DNA from: Butyricicoccus_A sp963620595
Lineage (GTDB): Bacteria; Bacillota; Clostridia; Oscillospirales; Butyricicoccaceae
DNA: 20,673 bases
NCBI GenBank assembly: GCA_963620595.1
Contig: CAVFAY010000037.1
Location: 1-20,673 of the forward strand
Direction: 5' to 3'
Shown in pieces: positions 7,797-14,230 of this stretch (the first letter of the stretch is position 1; every line of letters starts with the position of its first letter). Both the position numbers and the translations under genes were made by a program. The notes under the pieces are model-generated. The model did no database searches and had not been told where the DNA came from. It was given only the letters and a program-made list of their open reading frames with translations.

Positions 7797-8504
7797 GTGA
7801 AAAATACGAAAAATACTGTTATACTGGTATCAGCCGGAAGTATCTCCGGCATGAGGAGCCGACAGACTGCGCAGAGCGAATTGTACGCGCGTGCGTTGGC
7901 ACGATTGGGCTGTACGGCGGTACATGATGCAGGGTATGGAGACGCAAGAATTTTGGCACAGCGCATGGATGCTTTGGTGTTGTCCGGCGGTGGAGACATT
8001 CATCCGCTGTATTATGGGAAGCATTTGACCGGGATGGATACCAGTGTCGATCAGCACAGAGATGAACGAGAATGGGAACTGATGCGCTGGTTTTGTGAAA
8101 GCAAAAAACCGGTACTGGGGATCTGCCGAGGGATGCAGGTCATTGATGTCTTTTTTGGCGGTACACTGTTTCGCCATTTGGGGACAGCGCATGTACATGA
8201 TAATACGCTTCATACGATTATTACCGCGGAGAGCGGACGACTGCGCCCGCTTTTAGGAGAAAAACTTGCCGTCAATAGCTATCACCATCAGGCGATTCGG
8301 ACATTGGGAGCCAATCTGCATGTCACAGCGGTCAGTGATGCGGACGGCGTGATTGAAGCGGTCGAACACGATACCTTGCCGGTAATGGCGGTACAATGGC
8401 ACCCAGAACGCATGATTGATGGTCTGTGTCAGGACGCAGAGGTGGATATGCTGCCGCTGTTTGCGGCATTTCTTGCCTTATCGGCGGAGAAAGGAACGAC
8501 CTAG
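7797..8504 (+). CDS. Class-I glutamine amidotransferase-like hydrolase (peptidase C26)
   Basis: Related to gamma-glutamyl-GABA hydrolases (PuuD-like) that cleave gamma-glutamyl amides. Counting from the GTG at 7797 (235 aa), the catalytic triad is C110 (VLGICRGMQ), H202 and E204 (AVQWHPER); the oxyanion strand LSGGGDIHP (62-70) and NSYHHQAI (160-167) are also diagnostic. The start is problematic: GTG 7797 lies inside the ribosome-binding site itself. A full 9-base anti-SD match, AGGAGGTGA (7792-7800), is ideally spaced for ACG at 7806, which would read (M)KNTVILV; an ATG changed to ACG is the likely history. First gene of a tight operon: 3 nt to the Smr-like gene, then 7 nt to the cupin. Specific substrate unknown. 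Confidence 0.85.
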   Translation: MKNTKNTVILVSAGSISGMRSRQTAQSELYARALARLGCTAVHDAGYGDARILAQRMDALVLSGGGDIHPLYYGKHLTGMDTSVDQHRDEREWELMRWFCESKKPVLGICRGMQVIDVFFGGTLFRHLGTAHVHDNTLHTIITAESGRLRPLLGEKLAVNSYHHQAIRTLGANLHVTAVSDADGVIEAVEHDTLPVMAVQWHPERMIDGLCQDAEVDMLPLFAAFLALSAEKGTT

Positions 8505-8507
8505 TTT

Positions 8508-8867
8508 ATGGAACAAATACGTCTCATCAATCTGGAAGACGAAAAACCAACGGTCAAACAGGCCATGGATCGGCTGGAGCTGGAGCTTCGGCTGGCAAAG
8601 AAACAGGGCGTCTGTGTCCTGAAAATCATTCATGGGTTTGGTTCGACAGGAAACGGCGGAAAAATTCGCGTGGCACTGCGCAAGGCATTGCCGGAATATC
8701 AGAAACGCGGCAAGCTGTGTTTTTTCGTTCCCGGAGAAAGACTGACGATATTTGAGGAGGAAACACGGAGACTATTACAGATGTGTCCGGATTTCCGAAA
8801 AGATCACGACATCGACCGGCACAACAACGGTATTACCGTTGTTGTGCTGCGAGACAGGAAAGGATGA
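8508..8867 (+). CDS. Smr-domain-like protein
   Basis: 119 aa, ATG at 8508 with GAAAGGA about 14-17 nt upstream, and 3 nt after the previous stop, so probably translationally coupled. The core VLKIIHGFGSTGNGGKIR (residues 37-54) matches the Smr pattern (IIHG.G.G.....R), and the preceding segment looks like the Smr helix that follows the DLHG-type strand, here INLEDEKPTVKQAMDRL. Smr domains nick or bind nucleic acid, either in MutS2 or as free-standing proteins; the canonical DLHG motif is degenerate here, so activity is uncertain. The C-terminal 40 residues are charged and end in a TVVVLRDRKG strand. A 14-bp perfect palindrome is embedded in its 3' end. Confidence 0.7.
   Translation: MEQIRLINLEDEKPTVKQAMDRLELELRLAKKQGVCVLKIIHGFGSTGNGGKIRVALRKALPEYQKRGKLCFFVPGERLTIFEEETRRLLQMCPDFRKDHDIDRHNNGITVVVLRDRKG
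8819..8847. repeat. Perfect 14-bp inverted repeat inside the Smr-like gene end
   Basis: The arms at 8819-8832 and 8834-8847 are perfectly complementary around a single T at 8833. It encodes about HNNGITVVVL in the Smr-like protein and sits 27 nt upstream of the cupin start. In RNA it would form a stable hairpin with a 3-5 nt loop. No T-run follows, so it is not a simple terminator; an mRNA processing or stability role is possible. Confidence 0.8.
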
Positions 8868-8874
8868 AAAAATC

Positions 8875-9219
8875 ATGCTGAATCAAAACAACGATCAAAA
8901 AACAGATGTCATCGAACACATGCGGAATGGTGACGGTCATGTTATCCGCCGCACGTTGATTGCACCGGAGGATTCCTGCGGAAAATTCAAGATGTGTGCG
9001 AAAATCACACTGGAACCGGGATGTTCCATTGGTGAGCACGGCCATCAGCCGGATGCAGAATTCTGTTACATGCTGGAGGGCGAGCTGACGATCTTGGATA
9101 ACGGCGAGGAACATACCGTATATCCGGGAGATGCTTGGATGTGCGGCGACGGTGCCGTGCACTACAGCAAAAACACCTCAGATAAGCCGGCAGTTTTTCT
9201 TGCCATGGTAGTAGAATAA
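8875..9219 (+). CDS. Small single-domain cupin protein
   Basis: 114 aa from the ATG at 8875, preceded by AAAGGA at 8859-8864, which overlaps the Smr-like stop; a longer in-frame start at 8752 lies inside the preceding gene and is rejected. Cupin motif 1 is G-C-SIGEHGHQPDAEFCYMLEG with metal-ligand candidates H55, H57 and E62; motif 2 is VYPGDAWMCGDGAVHYSKN with H96. It is therefore a metal-binding beta-barrel, an enzyme or a small-molecule binder; single-domain cupins of this length cannot be assigned a substrate. Last gene of the C26-Smr-cupin operon, followed by a strong terminator. Confidence 0.85.
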   Translation: MLNQNNDQKTDVIEHMRNGDGHVIRRTLIAPEDSCGKFKMCAKITLEPGCSIGEHGHQPDAEFCYMLEGELTILDNGEEHTVYPGDAWMCGDGAVHYSKNTSDKPAVFLAMVVE

Positions 9220-9222
9220 CAA

Positions 9223-9253
9223 AAAAGACCGATGCGCGATGCATCGGTCTTTT
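9223..9253. terminator. Bidirectional terminator between cupin and SH3b-3D genes
   Basis: A perfect 13-bp stem (9223-9235 with 9241-9253) with a 5-nt loop carries an A-run on its left and T-run on its right. It serves both converging genes. Confidence 0.9.
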
Positions 9254-9269
9254 GCTGTCTGAAATTGGT

Positions 9270-10091
9270 TTACTTTACGATGTAAACGTTTGCGTACTTG
9301 ACGCCGTTCTTCTTTGCAATGGAATTGTTTGCTACGAAGATGTCAATGCGCTTGCCCTTGATGGCGCCGCCGCGATCCTCTACGGTGTAGGTGCCCCAGC
9401 CTTCGATGTAAACCTTAGTGTACATCGGCAGAACAGAGGTATCAGCTGCGATGGTGTGGTTGACGCGCGGGGATCTGCCGGAAGCTGTGGTGCTGTCGCC
9501 AGCGTAGAAGGTCAGCTTGAAGTTGCCTACCAGCTGCTTGTTGCTGCTGCTGGTGGTCGGCTGTGTGGTAGTGGTCTGAGAAGTAGACGGCTTGGAAGTG
9601 GTCAGGTACTTAGAAGATACATAACCGGTCTTGCCGTTTACAGAAACCTTTGCCCAATTGCCGGAAACGCCGGTCTTGGTAGCAATCTGCCCCTTGCTCA
9701 TAGAGGTGATTACTTTGTAGCTGGTGCTCGGGCCAGAGCGAACGTTTACTGCGGAAACAGCGTATACTGTGGAACTTGTCGTGCTCGTGGTAGAGGCAGT
9801 GGAAACTGCGGTGCTGGTAGAAGCAGAACCGCTGGTCAGGTACTTGCTGTGTACATAACCGGTTTTGCCGCCTGCAGTGACCTTGGTCCAGTTGCCGGAC
9901 TTGCCGGTGGTGGTCACGGTCTGTCCCTTTGCGACAACGGAAACGACCTTGTAGCTGTTGCCGGCACCTGCACGCATGTTTACGTGGGTGGTAGCGGTAG
10001 CAGATGCAGCGAATGCACCAGCGGTCAGAGATGCGGTAACGATAACGCCGGTAGCGGCAACAATAAGATTTCTCTTTAATTTCTGAAACAT
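9270..10091 (-). CDS. Secreted SH3b-SH3b-3D domain cell-wall protein
   Basis: 273 aa. Residues 1-29 are a signal peptide (KLKR, hydrophobic core, cleavage near AFA). Two bacterial SH3 domains follow, residues 35-86 and 112-164, each with VNxRxGxxxxYKVV, a GNW(T/A)KV strand and KTGYVxSKYL. Low-complexity Ser/Thr linkers (87-109, 165-186) separate them from a C-terminal 3D domain (190-273), named for three conserved Asp: D217 (AADTSVLPM), D239 (VEDRGGAIKG) and D250 (RIDIFV). 3D domains are the MltA-like catalytic barrel found in lytic transglycosylases and Sps/YocH-type wall hydrolases; SH3b domains bind peptidoglycan. So it probably remodels peptidoglycan. ATG at 10091 has AAAGGAG 7 nt upstream. 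Its control region contains an unusual operator array (10143-10191). Confidence 0.93.
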   Translation of the reverse strand: MFQKLKRNLIVAATGVIVTASLTAGAFAASATATTHVNMRAGAGNSYKVVSVVAKGQTVTTTGKSGNWTKVTAGGKTGYVHSKYLTSGSASTSTAVSTASTTSTTSSTVYAVSAVNVRSGPSTSYKVITSMSKGQIATKTGVSGNWAKVSVNGKTGYVSSKYLTTSKPSTSQTTTTQPTTSSSNKQLVGNFKLTFYAGDSTTASGRSPRVNHTIAADTSVLPMYTKVYIEGWGTYTVEDRGGAIKGKRIDIFVANNSIAKKNGVKYANVYIVK

Positions 10092-10142
10092 GTAAGTAAC
10101 TCCTTTATTACGCGGGGCTGCCGGAGCAGCGGGGTATCAATT

Positions 10143-10191
10143 TGTTACGTTCGTGTAACCGTTTGTTACGGTTGTGTAACTGAACTGTAAC
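10143..10191 (+). promoter_or_regulatory. Array of five TGTWAC half-sites (WalR/PhoB-family-like operator)
   Basis: Plus-strand hexamers TGTTAC (10143), TGTAAC (10154), TGTTAC (10164), TGTAAC (10175) and TGTAAC (10186) are spaced 11, 10, 11 and 11 bp. Pairs 1-2, 3-4 and 4-5 have exactly 5 nt between hexamers, matching the published WalR (YycF) box TGTWAH-N5-TGTWAH. Read on the minus strand the half-sites (GTTACA/GTAACA) also loosely resemble PhoP boxes. The array overlaps the predicted start point and leader of the SH3b-3D gene, a position expected for repression. Confidence 0.75.
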
Positions 10192-10193
10192 CT

Positions 10194-10222
10194 ATCTTAC
10201 AGGAACAGCTGTCATTTGTCAA
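10194..10222 (-). promoter_or_regulatory. Sigma-A promoter of the SH3b-3D gene
   Basis: On the minus strand TTGACA (10222-10217) and TAAGAT (10199-10194) are separated by 17 bp, an 11/12 match. Predicted start is near 10187, giving a leader of about 95 nt that contains the half-site array and a GC-rich hairpin (stem GCTGC/GCAGC near 10117-10130). Confidence 0.85.
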
Positions 10223-10457
10223 ACAATTCTTGGGATTTTTTAAAATTTCAGGCATTTTACACAAGAATAAACGGAGCAAACTGGTCGATTTGGCAATAAA
10301 AACGGCAAAAATTCGAAAAAATAACAAAACTTCAAAAGAAACAAATGGTTACGAAAATCGCGAAATAGTTACAAAACGGTGAACTGCTCTGACGAAAAAA
10401 ATCGCGCGAAGTCGGAAAAATTCGGAGGGTATATGAACCTGAAAAACAGCAAATGGG
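10223..10457. other. AT-rich intergenic region, no gene seen
   Basis: This stretch between the divergent SH3b-3D and RNase J promoters has no credible ORF on either strand. It is rich in A-runs with short CGAAAA and TCGCGA motifs (10325-10425) and has two further GTTAC elements (near 10348 and 10368). I see no repeat array, RNA gene or origin signature. Confidence 0.5.
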
Positions 10458-10486
10458 TGTACATTGAGAAAAAACTGTGCTATACT
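10458..10486 (+). promoter_or_regulatory. Candidate promoter of RNase J gene (extended -10)
   Basis: TATACT at 10481-10486 is preceded directly by TGC, the extended -10 TGn motif, and by TGTACA (10458-10463, 4/6) at 17 bp. The predicted transcript starts near 10493, about 205 nt before the RNase J start codon. Confidence 0.6.
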
Positions 10487-10492
10487 ATGTAA

Positions 10493-10698
10493 TAGTTTTT
10501 GACGTTTGGCTGTTGTGTGTGGACCACAGCGGTTTGAGGATAAAGTAATAGCAAATACGATAAATTGAAATCTATTTCGCGCGGTAGGCTGCCGAATGAA
10601 GCGGAACTGGAAGCTGCCAGTGCGCTGTTTTGCTGTGCCTGTATCAGAGGCAATGCATCCTGCGGGCGCGTTCATGTAAAGGAAAGTGATACGCATTT
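10493..10698 (+). other. Long structured 5' leader of RNase J mRNA
   Basis: About 205 nt without a conserved gene. Possible hairpins include CGGT/GCCG (10582-10594), and GCG-ACTGG with CCAGT-GCGC around 10601-10625. A 27-codon ORF (ATG 10596 to TAA 10679, beginning MKRNWKLPVRC) lies inside but has only a weak ribosome-binding site and shows no known similarity, so I do not call it a gene. The RNase J Shine-Dalgarno AAAGGAAAG follows at 10678-10686. Confidence 0.4.
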
Positions 10699-12357
10699 AT
10701 GAAAGAAAAACTGAAGATTATACCGTTGGGCGGACTCAATGAGATCGGCAAGAACATGACAGTTATCGAGTATGGACAGGACATTTTTGTCATTGACTGC
10801 GGCATGGCATTTCCGGACAATGATTTGCTGGGCGTTGACTTGGTTATTCCGGATGTCACGTATCTGCGTCGGCACAAGAACAAGGTGCGCGGCATCGTCA
10901 TTACGCATGGCCATGAGGATCACATCGGTGCACTGCCGTATGTGCTCAAAGAACTGAATGTACCGGTTTATTGTACTCGTCTGGTTGCCGGAATCCTGAA
11001 TTCGAAGTTTGAGGAGCATCGCATGACCAAGCAGGTCAAGATCAACTGCGTTAAGGCGGGCGATCATATCAAGCTGGGTTGCTTTGACATTGAGCTGATT
11101 CATACCAACCATTCGATTGCAGATGCAGTCGCTTTGGCAATTCGCACTCCGCTTGGCATGATTATCCACACCGGTGACTTTAAGATTGATCCGACACCGG
11201 TATCCGGTGAGATGATTGACCTGACTCGTTTTGGTGAGTTGGGCAAGAAGGGCGTACTCGCACTGATGAGTGATTCGACAAATGTCGAGCGTCCGGGCTA
11301 TACACCGAGCGAGATGGAGGTTGGCAAGACGTTTGAGGCGCAGTTCAAGGGCTGCGATCAGCGAATTATCGTTGCTACGTTTGCTTCCAACATCTATCGT
11401 ATCCAGCAAGTTGTAGATGCCGCGCATCACAACGGCAGAAAGGTTGCGATTTGCGGTCGAAGCATGGAGAATATCTCCAATGTCGCGCTGGAACTGGGGT
11501 ACCTCAATGTGCCGAAGAACGTACTCATTGATATTTCTGAGGTAAACCGGTATCCAAAGAGCAAGGTCGTTGTTTTGTGCACAGGTTCGCAGGGCGAGGC
11601 AATGAGTGCGCTGTACCGTATGGCGTTCTCCAGCCACAAACAAGTGGACGTTGGCGCGGGCGATAAGGTCATTATTTCCGCATCTGCGATTCCGGGCAAC
11701 GAGAAATCGGTCACTAAGATGATTAACGAGCTGAGCAAGAAGGGCGCAGAAGTTATCTATGACCGCTCCGCGATTATTCACGTTTCCGGTCATGCTTGCC
11801 AAGAAGAGCTGAAGCTGATGTTGTCGCTGATTAAGCCGAAGTATTTTATTCCGGTACACGGTGAGTATCGTATGCTGCGCCGTCATGGCGAATTGGCTGT
11901 ACAGACCGGCGTGCATCCGCGCCGTGTCATTATCACAGACATCGGACGACCGGTGGAGATTACCGCAAAGTCTGCGCGTCTTGCCAATCCGGTTCCGTCC
12001 GGCAAGGTGCTGGTTGACGGTTTGGGTATCGGTGATGTCGGTACGGCTGTTCTGCGCGACAGAAAGCATCTGTCCGAAGATGGTCTGCTCGTTGTCGTTG
12101 TGACCTTGGACAGCGAGAGCGGTATTGTTATCGCAGGACCAGACATTGTCTCCCGTGGTTTCATTTACGTGAAGGAGGCAGAGGATCTCATGGAAGAGCT
12201 GCGCCGCATTTCACAGCGTGCGCTGGATCGCTGCTTGGATGATAATGTCCGCGATTGGACGACCATCAAGGCGAATGTCAAAAACGATCTGTCTGAGTTC
12301 CTATATCGCAAGACCAAGAGAAGCCCGATGATCCTTCCGGTCATCATGGAAATTTAA
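10699..12357 (+). CDS. rnj: Ribonuclease J
   Basis: 552 aa, full length for RNase J, the metallo-beta-lactamase/beta-CASP nuclease with 5'-3' exo- and endonuclease activity that drives mRNA turnover and rRNA maturation in Firmicutes. Zinc-site motifs are all present: HGHEDH (70-75), H138 (HTNHS), D160 (HTGDF), and beta-CASP motifs HVSGH (361-365) and PVHGEY (385-390, H387). The C-terminal domain after about 450 ends MILPVIMEI. Start ATG 10699 is the first codon of the conserved PLGGLNEIGKNM block and has AAAGGAAAG upstream at a slightly long spacing. Only one paralogue is visible, so J1 versus J2 cannot be decided. It is followed by a strong terminator and is apparently monocistronic. Confidence 0.96.
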   Translation: MKEKLKIIPLGGLNEIGKNMTVIEYGQDIFVIDCGMAFPDNDLLGVDLVIPDVTYLRRHKNKVRGIVITHGHEDHIGALPYVLKELNVPVYCTRLVAGILNSKFEEHRMTKQVKINCVKAGDHIKLGCFDIELIHTNHSIADAVALAIRTPLGMIIHTGDFKIDPTPVSGEMIDLTRFGELGKKGVLALMSDSTNVERPGYTPSEMEVGKTFEAQFKGCDQRIIVATFASNIYRIQQVVDAAHHNGRKVAICGRSMENISNVALELGYLNVPKNVLIDISEVNRYPKSKVVVLCTGSQGEAMSALYRMAFSSHKQVDVGAGDKVIISASAIPGNEKSVTKMINELSKKGAEVIYDRSAIIHVSGHACQEELKLMLSLIKPKYFIPVHGEYRMLRRHGELAVQTGVHPRRVIITDIGRPVEITAKSARLANPVPSGKVLVDGLGIGDVGTAVLRDRKHLSEDGLLVVVVTLDSESGIVIAGPDIVSRGFIYVKEAEDLMEELRRISQRALDRCLDDNVRDWTTIKANVKNDLSEFLYRKTKRSPMILPVIMEI

Positions 12358-12390
12358 ACTTTGCTAGCTTTATCCGAATAAAAAAACGAT

Positions 12391-12429
12391 GCGCTGATGC
12401 CGTCTACTGTGGACGGTATCAGCGCTTTT
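12391..12429 (+). terminator. Rho-independent terminator after RNase J
   Basis: A 14-bp GC-rich stem with one G-T wobble (12391-12404 with 12412-12425) and a 7-nt loop is followed by TTTT at 12426-12429. An A-run on the left would give weaker function on the minus strand. Confidence 0.9.
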
Positions 12430-12478
12430 ATGTTATACTGTATCTGGTTTCAATTGGTGACAAGAGAGGAGACATATC

Positions 12479-13264
12479 ATGACGATACAAATTGGTATTC
12501 TGGGAACAGGACAGATTTCTTCCGCCCTTGTCACAGGCTTTTGCACGGAGGATGTATCCAAGCAAAAGCTGCATTTTTATCTTTCACCGCGCAATGCACA
12601 AAAAGCAGCCGCGCTGGCACAGCAGTTTCCGGAACAAGTGACCGTGTGTGCTTCTAACCAAGAGGTGCTTGACCGGGCAAAAGACTGGGTGATCTTGGCA
12701 CTGCTGCCGCGCGATACCCAACGGATTATCCAAGAGCTGCAATTTGTACCGGAACAGAAAATTCTGTCGCTCATCAGCGATCATCCGATGCAGGATATTG
12801 TCCGCTGGACGGGAACAAAGGCAAAAGCTGTTCGCATGGTGCCGCTGCCGTTTGCCGCTATGCATATCGGCCCGATTGCCTATTGCCCAGCAGATGCAGA
12901 GATTCGAGAGCTGTTTGCACCGTTGGGACAATTGATAGAACTGAGCGATGAGAAAGCGCTCAATACAATATTGACGCTGACATCGCTCATGAGTCCATTT
13001 TATTTGCTGATTCATCATGCGGCGGAGTGGGGGAAACAAAATGGTATGACAGACCGCGCCGCTGTCGATTACATGACGTCGTTTTTTGAGGCACTGTCTG
13101 TGATGGCGCGGCAGGCACCGAACAGCGCTGCGGTTGCCGAGCTGTGCTATGATACGACCGAGGGCGGACTCAATGAGAGTGCCTATCGGTATATCAAGCA
13201 GCAAGGCGGATATGACATTTGGATGCAGGCGCTGGAACAAGTCAAGCAGCGATTGCAAAAATAA
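12479..13264 (+). CDS. Divergent pyrroline-5-carboxylate reductase-like NAD(P)-binding protein
   Basis: 261 aa. The N-terminal Rossmann fold has GILGTGQISSALVTG (6-20), the GxGxxxxA dinucleotide-binding loop of the P5C reductase (ProC) family. The C-terminal helical domain aligns in outline with ProC (MSPFYLLIHHAAEWGKQNGM; DTTEGGLNESAYRYI) but the substrate-binding GSGPAY signature is replaced by LMSPFY and the Pro-contacting TSPGGTT by TTEGGLNESA. It is thus a family member of uncertain substrate rather than a clear proline-biosynthesis enzyme. ATG 12479 is preceded by GAGAGGAG. A TATACT at 12434-12439 just after the RNase J terminator may be its -10, but no good -35 is visible. Monocistronic, convergent with the next gene. 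Confidence 0.72.
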   Translation: MTIQIGILGTGQISSALVTGFCTEDVSKQKLHFYLSPRNAQKAAALAQQFPEQVTVCASNQEVLDRAKDWVILALLPRDTQRIIQELQFVPEQKILSLISDHPMQDIVRWTGTKAKAVRMVPLPFAAMHIGPIAYCPADAEIRELFAPLGQLIELSDEKALNTILTLTSLMSPFYLLIHHAAEWGKQNGMTDRAAVDYMTSFFEALSVMARQAPNSAAVAELCYDTTEGGLNESAYRYIKQQGGYDIWMQALEQVKQRLQK

Positions 13265-13268
13265 GAAA

Positions 13269-13300
13269 AACAGCGGCGGAGGATTTACTCTGCCGCTGTT
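13269..13300 (-). terminator. Terminator of the birA-flavoprotein operon
   Basis: A 13-bp stem with one mismatch (13269-13281 with 13288-13300), loop 6 nt, is followed on the minus strand by TTTTTCTTATTTTTG. It may also stop plus-strand transcripts from the P5CR-like gene, though without a T-run there. Confidence 0.75.
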
Positions 13301-13305
13301 GTCTG

Positions 13306-14193
13306 TTATGCGTGAGTTTCTTCTTGATTAGGTGTATTGCGCAGGAACTCACTGATGTTGAGTCCGGCGATAGCACCGTCTGCCACAGCCTTTGCAATTT
13401 GCAGGACACCGCCGACGCAGTCGCCAGCGGCGAACAGACCGGAAACATTGGTCTGATAACTGCGGTCTACCTTGACGTCTGAGCCATCCATGATGACGCC
13501 CATGCGTCCGGCAAAGTCTGCCGCAGAAGCAACACCCTGTGCCAAGAATAACCCTTCTGTTGGATATAGCTGCTCTTCGGTCTGCACACCGGACAGCATA
13601 CCAAAATCATCCGTGCGCAGTTCTGTAATTGGCTCCGTGATAATGGGAATATCCGATGGAATCTTATTGGTGGTAATGGTTGCACCGTTTGTGAACAGAC
13701 GAAGATGCTCTGTCAGAGGACGCAAATGCTCCAGCTCGGCAACAGCATGATCGCCGCTGCCGACAACAGCAAGCGAGCGTCCGCGCATCAGGAAGCCGTC
13801 ACACTGGGCGCAATGGCTGACACCATAGCCGATGAGATGATCGGCGTGCAGATTGGAGGCAATGCGCTGCTTTCCGGTTGCCAGCAGAACGGTACGTGCC
13901 GTGTAGCTGTTGCCGGAGGAGGTGTTGACGATAAATCCATTGGATTCACGGATGGAAACCACTTCGTCACTGATAACTTCAATGCCAAGCCGTTCGACCT
14001 GTACCAGACCGCGGCGGAACAGTTCATCGCCGCTGACTGGTTCTTCCAGACCGAAATAATTTTCAATGCGGTGGCTTTGACCGAGAGCGCCGGAATCTCG
14101 ACCGATCACAAGCGGGGTATAGCCTGCCCGTCGAACGTACAGAGCAGCAGAGAGACCTGCTGGACCTTTTCCGATGATAATACAATCTTTCAT
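13306..14193 (-). CDS. Thioredoxin reductase-like FAD disulfide oxidoreductase
   Basis: 295 aa from the ATG at 14193, which follows AAGGAG; the frame stays open further upstream but that part is antisense to birA coding sequence. FAD-binding GKGPAGLSAALY (8-19), redox disulfide C128-A-Q-C131-DG, and the C-terminal FAD motif FAAGDCVGG (254-262) identify the low-molecular-weight thioredoxin reductase fold. The NADPH domain is atypical: the second GxGxxA is GSGDHA (145-150), and the basic HRRxxxR motif that grips NADPH 2'-phosphate is absent, the region reading LRLFTNG. It may therefore use NADH or, like clostridial ferredoxin-dependent flavin thioredoxin reductases, ferredoxin. It is the second gene after birA (37-bp gap). 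No thioredoxin gene is adjacent. Confidence 0.82.
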   Translation of the reverse strand: MKDCIIIGKGPAGLSAALYVRRAGYTPLVIGRDSGALGQSHRIENYFGLEEPVSGDELFRRGLVQVERLGIEVISDEVVSIRESNGFIVNTSSGNSYTARTVLLATGKQRIASNLHADHLIGYGVSHCAQCDGFLMRGRSLAVVGSGDHAVAELEHLRPLTEHLRLFTNGATITTNKIPSDIPIITEPITELRTDDFGMLSGVQTEEQLYPTEGLFLAQGVASAADFAGRMGVIMDGSDVKVDRSYQTNVSGLFAAGDCVGGVLQIAKAVADGAIAGLNISEFLRNTPNQEETHA

Positions 14194-14230
14194 GAAAATA
14201 AAACTCCTTATTAAATAGGGGCGCAGAGAA

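Noticed and set aside
9252..10079. Plus-strand ORF rich in Gly/Cys/Ala opposite the SH3b-3D gene
   Set aside because: Low-complexity antisense shadow of Ser/Thr-rich linkers; the minus-strand gene has a promoter, signal peptide and three domains.
10141..10200. Short repeats that look like the start of a CRISPR or tandem repeat array
   Set aside because: Units are 6 bp at 10-11 bp spacing, degenerate and confined to 50 bp at a promoter; operator half-sites explain them.
10596..10679. 27-codon ORF MKRNWKLPVRC... in the RNase J leader
   Set aside because: Only a weak ribosome-binding site and no family similarity; kept only as a remark on the leader.
10672..12069. Long minus-strand ORF (465 codons) opposite RNase J
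   Set aside because: It is antisense to a full-length conserved RNase J, has no recognisable domain or ribosome-binding site and is a GC-pattern shadow.
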